Below are positions 22,801 through 30,040 of a DNA stretch of 37,821 nucleotides, in pieces. This DNA comes from Coriobacteriia bacterium. Its GTDB lineage: Bacteria; Actinomycetota; Coriobacteriia; Coriobacteriales; Eggerthellaceae. The notes beneath the pieces were generated by a model, which had not been told where the DNA came from, did no database searches, and saw only the letters and a list, made by a program, of their open reading frames with translations. The DNA lies in contig JAUNCQ010000019.1 in NCBI GenBank assembly GCA_030526515.1, positions 1 to 37,821 on the forward strand, written 5' to 3'. Each line of letters starts with the position of its first letter. Within the stretch, counting starts at the first letter, position 1. A program made the position numbers and the translations under genes.

Positions 22801-24587
22801 GTGACCTGGCCTTCCTTGGCGCGGTCGCGGGCCAGCAGCGCGGCGCCGTAGGCGCCCATGTTGCCGGCGATGTCCGGACGCACGGCGTTGACCTCGGACA
22901 GCTGCTCGAAGGCGCGCAGGACGGAGTCGTTCAGGAACGTGCCGCCCTGGACAATGACCTTGGTGCCCACGTCATGGGGGTCGCGGATCTTGATGACCTT
23001 GAACAGGGCGTTCTTGATGACGGAGATGGCCAGGCCGGCGGCAATGTCGCCCACCGTGGCACCTTCCTTCTGGGCCTGCTTCACGCGGCTGTTCATGAAC
23101 ACGGTGCAGCGGCTGCCCAGGTCAACGGGGTTTTCGGCCTTGTTGGCGGTCTTTGCGAACTCGGAAACGTCCAAGTTCAGGCCGCTGGCGAAGGACTCGA
23201 TGAAGCTGCCGCAGCCGGAGGAGCATGCCTCGTTGAGCATGATGGAGTCAATGACGCCGTCCTTCACGCGCAGGCACTTCATGTCCTGGCCGCCAATGTC
23301 CAGGATGAACTCCACGCCGGGCAGCATCTCCTGGGCGCCGCGCAGGTGGGCGACGGTCTCGATTTCGCCCGAGTCGACCTGCAGGGCCTCGAGCAGCAGG
23401 CCTTCGCCGTAGCCGGTGACGGTGGCGTGGCCGATCTGCACCTTGGGGTTGCCGTCGGCGTCAACGGGCAGCTGCTCGTACAGGGACGCCAGGGCGTGCT
23501 TGGCGCAGCCCAGCACGTCGCCCTTGTTGGAAACGTAGTGGCTCCACAGGATGCGGGCCTGCTGGTCGATCAGCGCGGCCTTGAAGGTGGTGGAGCCGGC
23601 ATCGATGCCCAGGTAGACCGTGCCCTCGGCGCTGGCCAGGTCGGCGCGCTCCACGCGCTCCTGGTCGTGGCGGGCCTTGAACTCGGCGTAGTCGGCATCG
23701 TCCTTGAACAGCGGGGGCAGGCGCACGACTTCGCTGCCCTGGACGTCGCCCAGGTTGCGCAGGCGCTCAAGCACGTCGTTCAGGGGCTCGACCTTGGCGT
23801 CGTCCGCCTTCATGCCGGCCAGCGCGCAGCCCTTGGCCACGAACAGGTGGGCGTCGTCGGGGACGATGATGTGCTCTTCGTCCAGCTCCAGGGTTTCGTA
23901 GAAGCGCTTGCGCAGCTCGGGCAGGTACTGCAGCGGGCCGCCCAGGAACGCCACATGGCCGCGGATGGGTCGGCCGCAGGCCAGGCCGGAGATGGTCTGG
24001 GTCACCACGGACTGGAAGATGGAGGCGGCAATGTCCTCGCGCTTGGCGCCTTCGTTCAGCAGCGGCTGCACGTCCGTCTTGGCGAACACGCCGCAGCGGC
24101 TGGCAATGGGATAGATGGTGGTGTGGCTCTTGGCCAGCTCGTTCAGACCGCCGGCGTCGGTGTTCAGCAGGGCCGCCATCTGGTCGATGAACGCACCGGT
24201 GCCGCCGGCGCAGGTGCCGTTCATGCGCTGCTCGATGCCGTTGTCGAAGTAGATGATCTTGGCGTCTTCGCCGCCCAGCTCAATGGCCACGTCGGTCTTG
24301 GGGATGAAGCTTTCCACCGCCGTCTTGGACGCAATGACCTCCTGGATGAAGCTCAGGCCCAGCCACTGGGCAAGCAGCAGGCCGCCGGAGCCGGTGATGG
24401 CAATGGTCATGGGCTGGTCGCCGTACTCGACGGCTGCTTCGCCCAGCACTTCGATGATGGTGGCGCGCACGTCCGCATGATGGCGTCGGTACACCGCATA
24501 GTGCACCTGACGCTGCTCATCAAGGATGGCCAGCTTCACCGTGGTGGAGCCGACGTCAATGCCGATGTGCAAGTTTTCCTGTGACAT
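19827..24587 (-). CDS. 2-hydroxyacyl-CoA dehydratase activase, giant multidomain form
   Basis: A 1586-residue protein of the BadF/HgdC activator superfamily. Two ASKHA ATPase domains are in tandem: the first starts GIDVGSTTVKLAIL (residue 9) with cluster ligands in NGTCAGGTGAFID and ASRCGVFAKTD, and the second starts GIDAGSTTFKAALI with NEACSSGCGSFIE and GSRCTVFMNS. Each pair of Cys would bind half of a [4Fe-4S] cluster, so one chain mimics the activator dimer. CKMCSNACLL follows, then DUF2229-type and HgdB-like domains up to the C-terminus. Such proteins use ATP to push low-potential electrons into a dehydratase or reductase. The partner is not encoded here. The length fits, or slightly exceeds, the usual 1400-1500. 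It is monocistronic: a promoter-like TATAAT lies upstream and a terminator downstream. Confidence 0.88.
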   Translation of the reverse strand: MSQENLHIGIDVGSTTVKLAILDEQRQVHYAVYRRHHADVRATIIEVLGEAAVEYGDQPMTIAITGSGGLLLAQWLGLSFIQEVIASKTAVESFIPKTDVAIELGGEDAKIIYFDNGIEQRMNGTCAGGTGAFIDQMAALLNTDAGGLNELAKSHTTIYPIASRCGVFAKTDVQPLLNEGAKREDIAASIFQSVVTQTISGLACGRPIRGHVAFLGGPLQYLPELRKRFYETLELDEEHIIVPDDAHLFVAKGCALAGMKADDAKVEPLNDVLERLRNLGDVQGSEVVRLPPLFKDDADYAEFKARHDQERVERADLASAEGTVYLGIDAGSTTFKAALIDQQARILWSHYVSNKGDVLGCAKHALASLYEQLPVDADGNPKVQIGHATVTGYGEGLLLEALQVDSGEIETVAHLRGAQEMLPGVEFILDIGGQDMKCLRVKDGVIDSIMLNEACSSGCGSFIESFASGLNLDVSEFAKTANKAENPVDLGSRCTVFMNSRVKQAQKEGATVGDIAAGLAISVIKNALFKVIKIRDPHDVGTKVIVQGGTFLNDSVLRAFEQLSEVNAVRPDIAGNMGAYGAALLARDRAKEGQVTTLLSAQALDELQPTHKTLRCKMCSNACLLTVNDFGKDPVTGKHRRFITGNRCEKGAGTHDEAKAVPNLYDFKSKLLFDRQSLPADSAPRGTVGIPRALSMYENYPFWHTFFTELGYSVIVSDASTKATYEAGIESMPSESVCYPAKLSHGHVMNLLEKEPDFIWFPCSRFERMEDSTAGNHYHCPIVSSYAESLRLNIDELLESRTKFVNPWLPYDQKEHLKKRLFVEMTKNHADAMCTKDALPTQKEIDAAVDVAWEEDENFKRTMRVKGEETLEWMEQTGTHGIVLAGRPYHNDPEINHAIPELLTSFGLAVLTEDSIAHLGTLERPIRVVDQWMYHTRLYAAAKVATQRDDLDLIQLNSFGCGLDALTTDQVQEILEASGKVYTVLKIDEVSNLGAARIRVRSLLAALMHQEEEKADAEREAALSSGSACPAVEAAHAIVADAQKRVDTALKTHELADHVDVQTETVPQVEGGHWTHDQNGWTLVSDQQAPTRKSEPVSPAETAVHIAEEVAEGVAEEAKGLRAQMAQKVLDAVEELASQVPEGPRSFVDKASAEVAKRFKTRNAASTEFYRAQYTQKMKDEGWTILCPQMAPIHFDLLIEIFHKHGYNLELLPSVDTGAVDAGLKYVNNDICYPSILVTGQIMEAVMSGRYDTDKLAVIITQTGGGCRATNYIALIRKALKEAGLEHVPVISLSFKDLDEDNPGFKMTPAMLIQAIFAIIYGDLLMQCLYRTRPYEAEPGAAQRLFDKWMGICQKQLAHGLGWGDYTRTCKAIVREFDAMPLINEGTKPRVGVVGEILVKFHPTANNQVVDVIEREGCEAVVPGLMEFFTFSIVNAELQRHEMGKPLKSAIGSNVGLKALARMRKPANDALAASKRFDEPADIYELATYCEGILSHCNSMGEGWLLTAEMVELIKTGAPNIVCAQPFACLPNHVVGKSVIKELRRRYPASNIVAVDYDPGASEVNQLNRIKLMISVAKANLAEGRV

Positions 24588-24679
24588 TCTTTCCCTTTCG
24601 CGCAGTCAGGCGTCGCCGTGGCAACTGCCCTTCCAAGCATGTCTGAAACAAACGCTAGTTCGCCATAATTATTCAAGAA

Positions 24680-24685
24680 ATTATA
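24680..24685 (-). promoter_or_regulatory. -10 box (TATAAT) of the activase gene
   Basis: A perfect TATAAT on minus, 93 bp before the start codon, in the only AT-rich patch of the gap. No clear -35 box is seen. Confidence 0.45.
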
Positions 24686-24758
24686 CCGCCTCGACCCCTC
24701 GTAGGAGCCCGCGGACAACCTACGATTTGAACAGGGTGTTGGAATTTCACAAGGCGCA

Positions 24759-24784
24759 CAAAAAGACCCGGCCGAAGCCGGGTC
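24759..24784 (-). terminator. Rho-independent terminator of the fatty acid synthesis operon
   Basis: On minus, GACCCGGC-TTCG-GCCGGGTC followed by TTTTTG: an 8-bp perfect stem with a UUCG tetraloop. It lies 240 bp after the accDA stop, beyond the repeat cluster, so the repeats are probably transcribed as the 3' UTR. Confidence 0.9.
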
Positions 24785-24859
24785 CCACAGGCCCCACGGG
24801 CCCCGTCCGCAACCGGGCCCCGCAAGCTCCACGGGCCCCATTCGCAGGCTCGGTGTTCG

Positions 24860-24970
24860 GTCGTGCGAAGTTCTTTCGCCCGCCAACCGCCAGTCGTGCG
24901 AAGTTTCCGAGTAACAGCAAACGGCCGTGCGAAGAATCCCCGGAATCCTCCGGAAAAAACTTCGCACGAC
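24860..24970. repeat. Four copies of a 13-bp repeat, three direct and one inverted
   Basis: GTCGTGCGAAGTT occurs at 24860-24872 and 24893-24905, with a two-mismatch copy at 24924-24936, and inverted as AACTTCGCACGAC at 24958-24970. Spacing is 31-34 bp start to start. In the 3' UTR of accDA the inverted copy could pair with any of the other three. The remainder of the 24588-25021 gap is GC-rich with two CACGGGCCCC copies and no gene. Confidence 0.75.
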
Positions 24971-25021
24971 CGTCTCAGAGATCAATCGTCAACGCCAGGC
25001 AAGCCGCCGGGCGCCCGCTTC

Positions 25022-27502
25022 TTAGAACTGGGCGAAACGCTCCTGGCGCTGGGCCACCAGCTCGTCCGGGCTCAGCTGGCCCAGGCGCTCCAGGGCGCCC
25101 TCCACGTACTCGCGGACGTGGGCCACGGCCTGGTCCGGGTTCTCGTGAGCCGGGCCGTCGCCTTCGGACAGGACCACGTCGGCCACGCCCAGCTGGGCCA
25201 CGTCAGCGGCGCACATGCCCATGACCTGGGCGGCCTCCGCAGCGCGGGAGCGGTCCTTCCACAGGATGGACGCAAAGCCCTCGGGCGAAAGCACCGAGTA
25301 CACGGCGTTTTCCTGGATGGCCACCTCATTGGCAACCGCCAGAGCCAGGGCGCCGCCGGAACCGCCTTCGCCCAGGAACACGCTGACCACGGGCACGCGC
25401 AGGGCGGCCATGCCGATCAGGTTGTCCGCCAGGGCGTTGCCCTGACCGCGCTCCTCAGCCTCCATGCCGCAGAACGCACCCTGGGTGTCCACCAGGCACA
25501 CGATGGGACGGCCGAACTTTTCGGCCTGGCGCATCAGGCGCAGCGCCTTGCGGTAGCCCTCCGGCTGCGGGCAGCCGAAGTTGCGCTTAATGCGGTCGTT
25601 CAGGTCCACGCCCTTCTCCTGGCCGATGACCGTCACGGGCTGGCCCGCGATCAGGCCCACGCCTGCCAGGATGGCGCCGTCGTCAGCGAACATGCGGTCG
25701 CCGTGAAGCTCGAAGAAGTCGTCGAACACGCCCTCCACGTAGGCGCGGGAGGTGGGTCGGTGCACGTTGCGGGCACGCTGGACGCACTCCCAGGCCTGGG
25801 TGCTGCCGGCCTCCCCTTCGGAGCCAAGCTTGCGGCGAAGCTTGCGGGCCGCGCGAACGGCCAGCAGGTCAGCCTGGCGCTGCTGCTCCTCGGACTCCAC
25901 CACGCCGGCGGCACGGGCCGCCTTCTTGCGATGGCCACCGGAGCCCAGGGCGCCTTCGCGCACGGACTTCACCACGCCCAGGGAGCCCAGGCGGTCGCGC
26001 AGGGCAGCCACCGGGGACGAAGGCAGGGTCACCGGCTCGAAGCCGTGCTCGGCAGCAGCGGCTGCCAGGCGCTCGGCCACGGTGCTGCCCACGCCGGATG
26101 CGCCGCGGGCGTCCTCCAGGGCGGCGTCGTCCACGTCGGTCAGGTCCTCCACGCGAGCGTGCATCATCAGGATGCGCATCAGGGCGCTGCGCATGCGCGG
26201 GCGCTCCACGATGGCATCGATCAGGCCGTGCTCCAGGGCGAACTCAGCCGTCTGGAAGCCTTCCGGCAGCTCCTGGCGGATGGTGTCGCGGATCACGCGC
26301 TGGCCGGCAAAGCCGATCAGGGCGCCGGGCTCGGACAGGATGATGTCGCCCTGCATGGCGAAGGATGCGGTCACACCGCCCGTGGTGGGGTCGGTGCACA
26401 CGGAAACGTACAGCAGGCCGGCACGGGAATGACGCTCGAAGGCGCAGCTGACCTTGGCCATCTGCATGAGCGAAACCAGGCCCTCCTGCATGCGGGCACC
26501 GCCGCTGGCGCAGAAGATGACCACCGGCAGGCGCTCCTCCGTGGCGCGGTCCACCAGGTCGCAGACCTTCTGGCCCACCACATGGCCCATGGAGCCCATC
26601 AGGAAGGCGGGCTCCATGACGCCGATCGCCACCGGCAGGCCGCCGATGCGACCGCGGCCGATGCGGATGGCCTCGTCGCAGCCGGACTTGTCACGGTTGG
26701 CCTGGAGCTTCTCCGGATAGCCCGGGAACTGCAGCGGGTCGCTTTCGGGCATGCGCTCGTCCCACTCCTGGAAGGTGCCGGGGTCCAGCACCATGTCCAG
26801 GCGCTCGGCGGAGCCGATGCGCATCAGCGTGCCGCAGCTGGGGCAGGCGTAGCCTTCGTCCTTCAGCGCAGCGGCGTCGAAGGACAGGCCGCACTTGGCG
26901 CAGCGCATCCAGCGGGCCGGGGGCAGCTGGCGGTCGTCAGGCTGGCACAGGACCCAGTCCTGGCCGAACAGGGGCAGCACCTTGTACACCTTGGCGCCCT
27001 GCTCCGCCGCACGGTGCAGGAACACCTGGTCAATGCCCAGGGTCGCGGAGTCTTCGCACAGCAGGATGGTCTGGGCGTTGATCTGGGACGCGGCGCGCAG
27101 CACGGCACAGGCGTTGCGAACCAGGGCGTCCTGGGCGCTTTCGCCCAGCTCAACCACGCCGTCGGCCACCTTGGTGGCTGCGTAGCGGCGACGGTTCTTG
27201 CCCACGCACACGTAGGCGCGCATGCCGGATGCCTGGGCCTGCTCCACCACGGTCTTGGCGGAGTCACCCTTGCCCACCACCAGCGCCGCGGGCTTCACGC
27301 CCAGGGTCGCGGAGGGCGCGGCGGAATAGGCCGCGTCGCGCAGCTCGCCGTCGTTCACCTGGGTGAACCCCCACACGCCGCCCACGTCAACAGCGTTGGG
27401 CGAAACCTCCGAACCGGCCTCCTGCGCAATGCGGGGCAGGCTGTAGCTGACGTCGGCGGGCTGGGCCTGCTGCTGGCCGTAGGTGTAGTACTTTTCCGCC
27501 AT
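25022..27502 (-). CDS. accDA: Acetyl-CoA carboxylase carboxyltransferase, fused beta and alpha subunits (AccD-AccA) with extra N-terminal domain
   Basis: An 826-residue fusion that moves the carboxyl group from biotin to acetyl-CoA to make malonyl-CoA. Residues 201-223 are the AccD zinc ribbon (Cys201, Cys204, Cys220, Cys223), followed by the AccD crotonase fold (VVIFCASGGARMQEG, DPTTGGVTASFAM). After a charged linker near 520-560 comes AccA (FFELHGDRMFADD, GYRKALRLMRQAEKF, LGEGGSGGALAL). The first 190 residues are not part of either subunit. Residues 70-176 resemble a degenerate Biotin_carb_N domain (PAALVVGKGDSAKTVVEQAQ, then KVADGVVELG and AKVYKV). The start at 27502 is two bases after the fabZ stop. 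accB and accC are not in the window. Confidence 0.92.
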   Translation of the reverse strand: MAEKYYTYGQQQAQPADVSYSLPRIAQEAGSEVSPNAVDVGGVWGFTQVNDGELRDAAYSAAPSATLGVKPAALVVGKGDSAKTVVEQAQASGMRAYVCVGKNRRRYAATKVADGVVELGESAQDALVRNACAVLRAASQINAQTILLCEDSATLGIDQVFLHRAAEQGAKVYKVLPLFGQDWVLCQPDDRQLPPARWMRCAKCGLSFDAAALKDEGYACPSCGTLMRIGSAERLDMVLDPGTFQEWDERMPESDPLQFPGYPEKLQANRDKSGCDEAIRIGRGRIGGLPVAIGVMEPAFLMGSMGHVVGQKVCDLVDRATEERLPVVIFCASGGARMQEGLVSLMQMAKVSCAFERHSRAGLLYVSVCTDPTTGGVTASFAMQGDIILSEPGALIGFAGQRVIRDTIRQELPEGFQTAEFALEHGLIDAIVERPRMRSALMRILMMHARVEDLTDVDDAALEDARGASGVGSTVAERLAAAAAEHGFEPVTLPSSPVAALRDRLGSLGVVKSVREGALGSGGHRKKAARAAGVVESEEQQRQADLLAVRAARKLRRKLGSEGEAGSTQAWECVQRARNVHRPTSRAYVEGVFDDFFELHGDRMFADDGAILAGVGLIAGQPVTVIGQEKGVDLNDRIKRNFGCPQPEGYRKALRLMRQAEKFGRPIVCLVDTQGAFCGMEAEERGQGNALADNLIGMAALRVPVVSVFLGEGGSGGALALAVANEVAIQENAVYSVLSPEGFASILWKDRSRAAEAAQVMGMCAADVAQLGVADVVLSEGDGPAHENPDQAVAHVREYVEGALERLGQLSPDELVAQRQERFAQF

Positions 27503-27504
27503 GG

Positions 27505-27975
27505 CTATTCGCTTCCTTCCGCGGCACCGGCGCTGGCCGGCGCCATGACGTACTTCTGGGTCGCGGTGGCAGCCACCTGGCCGTCGACCAGCGCGGTGAC
27601 CTCGGCCACGCACATGCGGCGGCTGTTGCGGGTGATCTGGACCTGCAGGTCAAGCACGTCGCCGGGACGGACCTGGCGGCGGAACTTGGCCTTGTCGATG
27701 CCCGCGAAGAAACCCAGGTCGCCGCTGCCCGGGTTCTGGGCGAACAGGCAGAAGCAGGACGTCTGGGCCAGGGCCTCCATGATGATCACGCCCGGCAGCA
27801 CGGGATACTCCGGGAAGTGACCCTGGAACAGGGGCAGCTCGGGGTCAACGTCCAGCTGGGCGGAGCAGCTCACGCCGGGCTCGCACTCCAGCACGCGGGT
27901 CACCCACAGGAACGGGTCGCGATGAGGCAGGACCTGCTTCACGACCTCCTGGTCGCAGGGAAAGCTCAGCTCCAT
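27505..27975 (-). CDS. fabZ: 3-hydroxyacyl-ACP dehydratase
   Basis: A 156-residue hot-dog-fold enzyme removing water from 3-hydroxyacyl-ACP. The catalytic His is in LPHRDPFLWV, and the conserved GHFPEYPVLPGVIIMEALAQ carries the catalytic Glu. Length is typical. The start at 27975 is two bases after the fabF stop, in the same GGGGGAGTAGCCATGG junction seen elsewhere in the window. It sits between fabF and accDA in a tightly coupled operon. Confidence 0.95.
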   Translation of the reverse strand: MELSFPCDQEVVKQVLPHRDPFLWVTRVLECEPGVSCSAQLDVDPELPLFQGHFPEYPVLPGVIIMEALAQTSCFCLFAQNPGSGDLGFFAGIDKAKFRRQVRPGDVLDLQVQITRNSRRMCVAEVTALVDGQVAATATQKYVMAPASAGAAEGSE

Positions 27976-27977
27976 GG

Positions 27978-29279
27978 CTACTCCCCCTTCGCGCCTTCAG
28001 CCTCATAGGGCGAAATCGCCAGGCAGGCGTTGTGGCCGCCGAAGCCCAGGTTGTTGGACAGGGCCACCTTCTGGGGCAGGTTCATGATCAGGCGGCTGGC
28101 AACGTTGACGTTGGTTTCGTTATCAGACTCCACGTAGCCGCAGGTGGGCGGCACGCAGGAGTTGGCAACGGACAGCACGGTGGCAATGGCCTCAACGGCA
28201 CCGGCAGCGCCGAGCATGTGGCCCAGGGCGCCCTTCACGGAGGTGACGGGGACCTGGCGGCCCTTCTCCTCGCCGCAGAGCTTGATCAGAGCGGCGGACT
28301 CGGTCTTGTCGTTGGCCGGGGTGCTGGTGCCATGGGCGTTGAAGTGACCCAGGTCGTCGGGGGTGAAGCCACCCTCCTCCAGGGCCTGCGCCATGGCGCG
28401 GACCACGCCTTCGCCCTCCGGGTCGGGGGAGGTCATGTGATAGGCGTCGCCGGTGGAGCCGAAGCCGGTGATCTCGGCCAGGATGGTGGCGCCGCGCTCG
28501 ACGGCGTGCTCCAGGGACTCCAGGATCAGCGCGCCGGCGCCTTCGCCCGCCACGAAGCCGTTGCGGTCCTTGTCGAAGGGGCGGGAAGCTGCCTGCGGGT
28601 CCTCGGTCTTGCTCAGGGCGCCCAGGTTGGCGAAGCCGGCAATGCTCAGCGGGGTCACGGAAGCCTCCGTGCCGCCGGCCAGCATGACGTCAGCGTAGCC
28701 GTGGCGGATGCTGCGGACGGCGGAGCCGATGCAGTGGGTGCCGGTGGCGCAGGCGGTGACCACGTTCACGCACTCGCCCTTCATGCCGTAGCGGATGGCC
28801 AGGTTGCCGGCGGCCATGTTGCCGATCATGGTGGGGATCAGCAGCGGGGACACGCGCTTGGGGCCCTTTTCGGCCAAGGTGGCGCAGCCCGACTCCAGGG
28901 TGTCCATGCCGCCGATGCCGGAGCCGAAGCTCACGCCCACGCGAGCGGCGTCTTCCTTTTCCATGTCCAGGCCGGCCTGGGCAACGGCCTCGTCAGCAGC
29001 CACGATGGCGTACTGGACGAAGGAGTCGAAGCGACGGGCCTCCTTCTTGCTGATGCCGCAGGCCACGGGATCGAAGTCGGGGACCTGGCCGGCGACCTTG
29101 ATCTCGAAGTCGGTGGCGTCGAAGCGGTGAATCGGGCTGATACAGCACTTCTTCTGGGTCAGCGCATCCCACAAGGCGGTCACGCCAACGCCTGCCGGGG
29201 TCACGGCGCCCATGCCGGTGACCACCACGCGATGGGTGCCGTCGGGACGACGCAGCTCGGTTGCATTCAGGGAACTCAT
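27978..29279 (-). CDS. fabF: 3-oxoacyl-ACP synthase II
   Basis: A 433-residue condensing enzyme elongating acyl-ACP with malonyl-ACP. The Cys-His-His triad is visible: Cys in VTACATGTH, His in FNAHGTSTPAND, and His in KGALGHMLGAAG. VVVTGMGAVTPAG opens the fold, with a 16-residue lead before it, and NNLGFGGHNACL closes it. It overlaps the fabG stop by four bases (ATGA), so it is translationally coupled. Confidence 0.95.
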   Translation of the reverse strand: MSSLNATELRRPDGTHRVVVTGMGAVTPAGVGVTALWDALTQKKCCISPIHRFDATDFEIKVAGQVPDFDPVACGISKKEARRFDSFVQYAIVAADEAVAQAGLDMEKEDAARVGVSFGSGIGGMDTLESGCATLAEKGPKRVSPLLIPTMIGNMAAGNLAIRYGMKGECVNVVTACATGTHCIGSAVRSIRHGYADVMLAGGTEASVTPLSIAGFANLGALSKTEDPQAASRPFDKDRNGFVAGEGAGALILESLEHAVERGATILAEITGFGSTGDAYHMTSPDPEGEGVVRAMAQALEEGGFTPDDLGHFNAHGTSTPANDKTESAALIKLCGEEKGRQVPVTSVKGALGHMLGAAGAVEAIATVLSVANSCVPPTCGYVESDNETNVNVASRLIMNLPQKVALSNNLGFGGHNACLAISPYEAEGAKGE

Positions 29280-30040
29280 AGGGAAAGACCTCCGTCCACG
29301 CTAATGACCTGGCCGGTCACGTACGATGCCTGCTCGCTGGCCAGGAAGGCCACCACGTTGGCAATGTCCTCGGGTGCGCCCAGGCGGCCGCAGCCGATGC
29401 GCTCCTCAATGGCAGCGCGCTGCTTTTCGCCCAGGGCATCAGTCATGTCGGTTTCAATGAAGCCCGGGGCAACGGCGTTCACCGTGATGCCGCGGCTTGC
29501 CAGCTCCTTGGCCAACGCCTTGGTCAGGCCGATGATGCCGGCCTTGGAGGCGGCGTAGTTGGCCTGGCCGGCGTTGCCGTGGATGCCCACCACGGAGCTC
29601 ATGTTGATCATGCGGCCGAAGCGCTTCTTCATCATGGGGCGGGTGACTGCCTTGCAGCAGTTGAAGGCGCCCTTCAGGTTAACGGCAATGACCTGGTCGA
29701 AATCCTCTTCGGACATGCGCATGGCCAGGCCGTCGCGGGTGATGCCGGCGTTGTTGACCAGCACGTCCACGGCGCCGAACTCGTCCAGGGCAGCCTGGAC
29801 CAGGTCCTTGGCCTGGTCGGCCTGGGACACGTCGGCGGCCACGGCGATGGCGCGCACGCCGAAACGCTGCTCCAGGTCGGCGGCCAGCTCCTGGGCAACC
29901 GACAGGCTGCGCTCGGAGCTGCTGTTCACGCACACGTTCATGCCCTTGGCGGCCAGCGCCTCAGCGATGGCGCGACCGATGCCGCGGGTGGAGCCGGTGA
30001 CCACGGCGCTGCGGGTCACGGCGGCGTTTTCGCCCGTCAT
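29276..30040 (-). CDS. fabG: 3-oxoacyl-ACP reductase
   Basis: A 254-residue short-chain dehydrogenase reducing 3-oxoacyl-ACP with NADPH. TGSTRGIGRAIAEAL binds the cofactor, NNAG is present, and the catalytic Ser-Tyr-Lys are in INMSSVVG and QANYAASKAG. Length is slightly above the usual 245. It overlaps the fabD stop by one base (TAATG) and the fabF start by four. Confidence 0.95.
   Translation of the reverse strand: MTGENAAVTRSAVVTGSTRGIGRAIAEALAAKGMNVCVNSSSERSLSVAQELAADLEQRFGVRAIAVAADVSQADQAKDLVQAALDEFGAVDVLVNNAGITRDGLAMRMSEEDFDQVIAVNLKGAFNCCKAVTRPMMKKRFGRMINMSSVVGIHGNAGQANYAASKAGIIGLTKALAKELASRGITVNAVAPGFIETDMTDALGEKQRAAIEERIGCGRLGAPEDIANVVAFLASEQASYVTGQVISVDGGLSL

Noticed and set aside
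24860-24970. CRISPR-like array
   Set aside because: The repeats are only 13 bp, one is inverted, spacers are about 20 bp and no cas gene is present.
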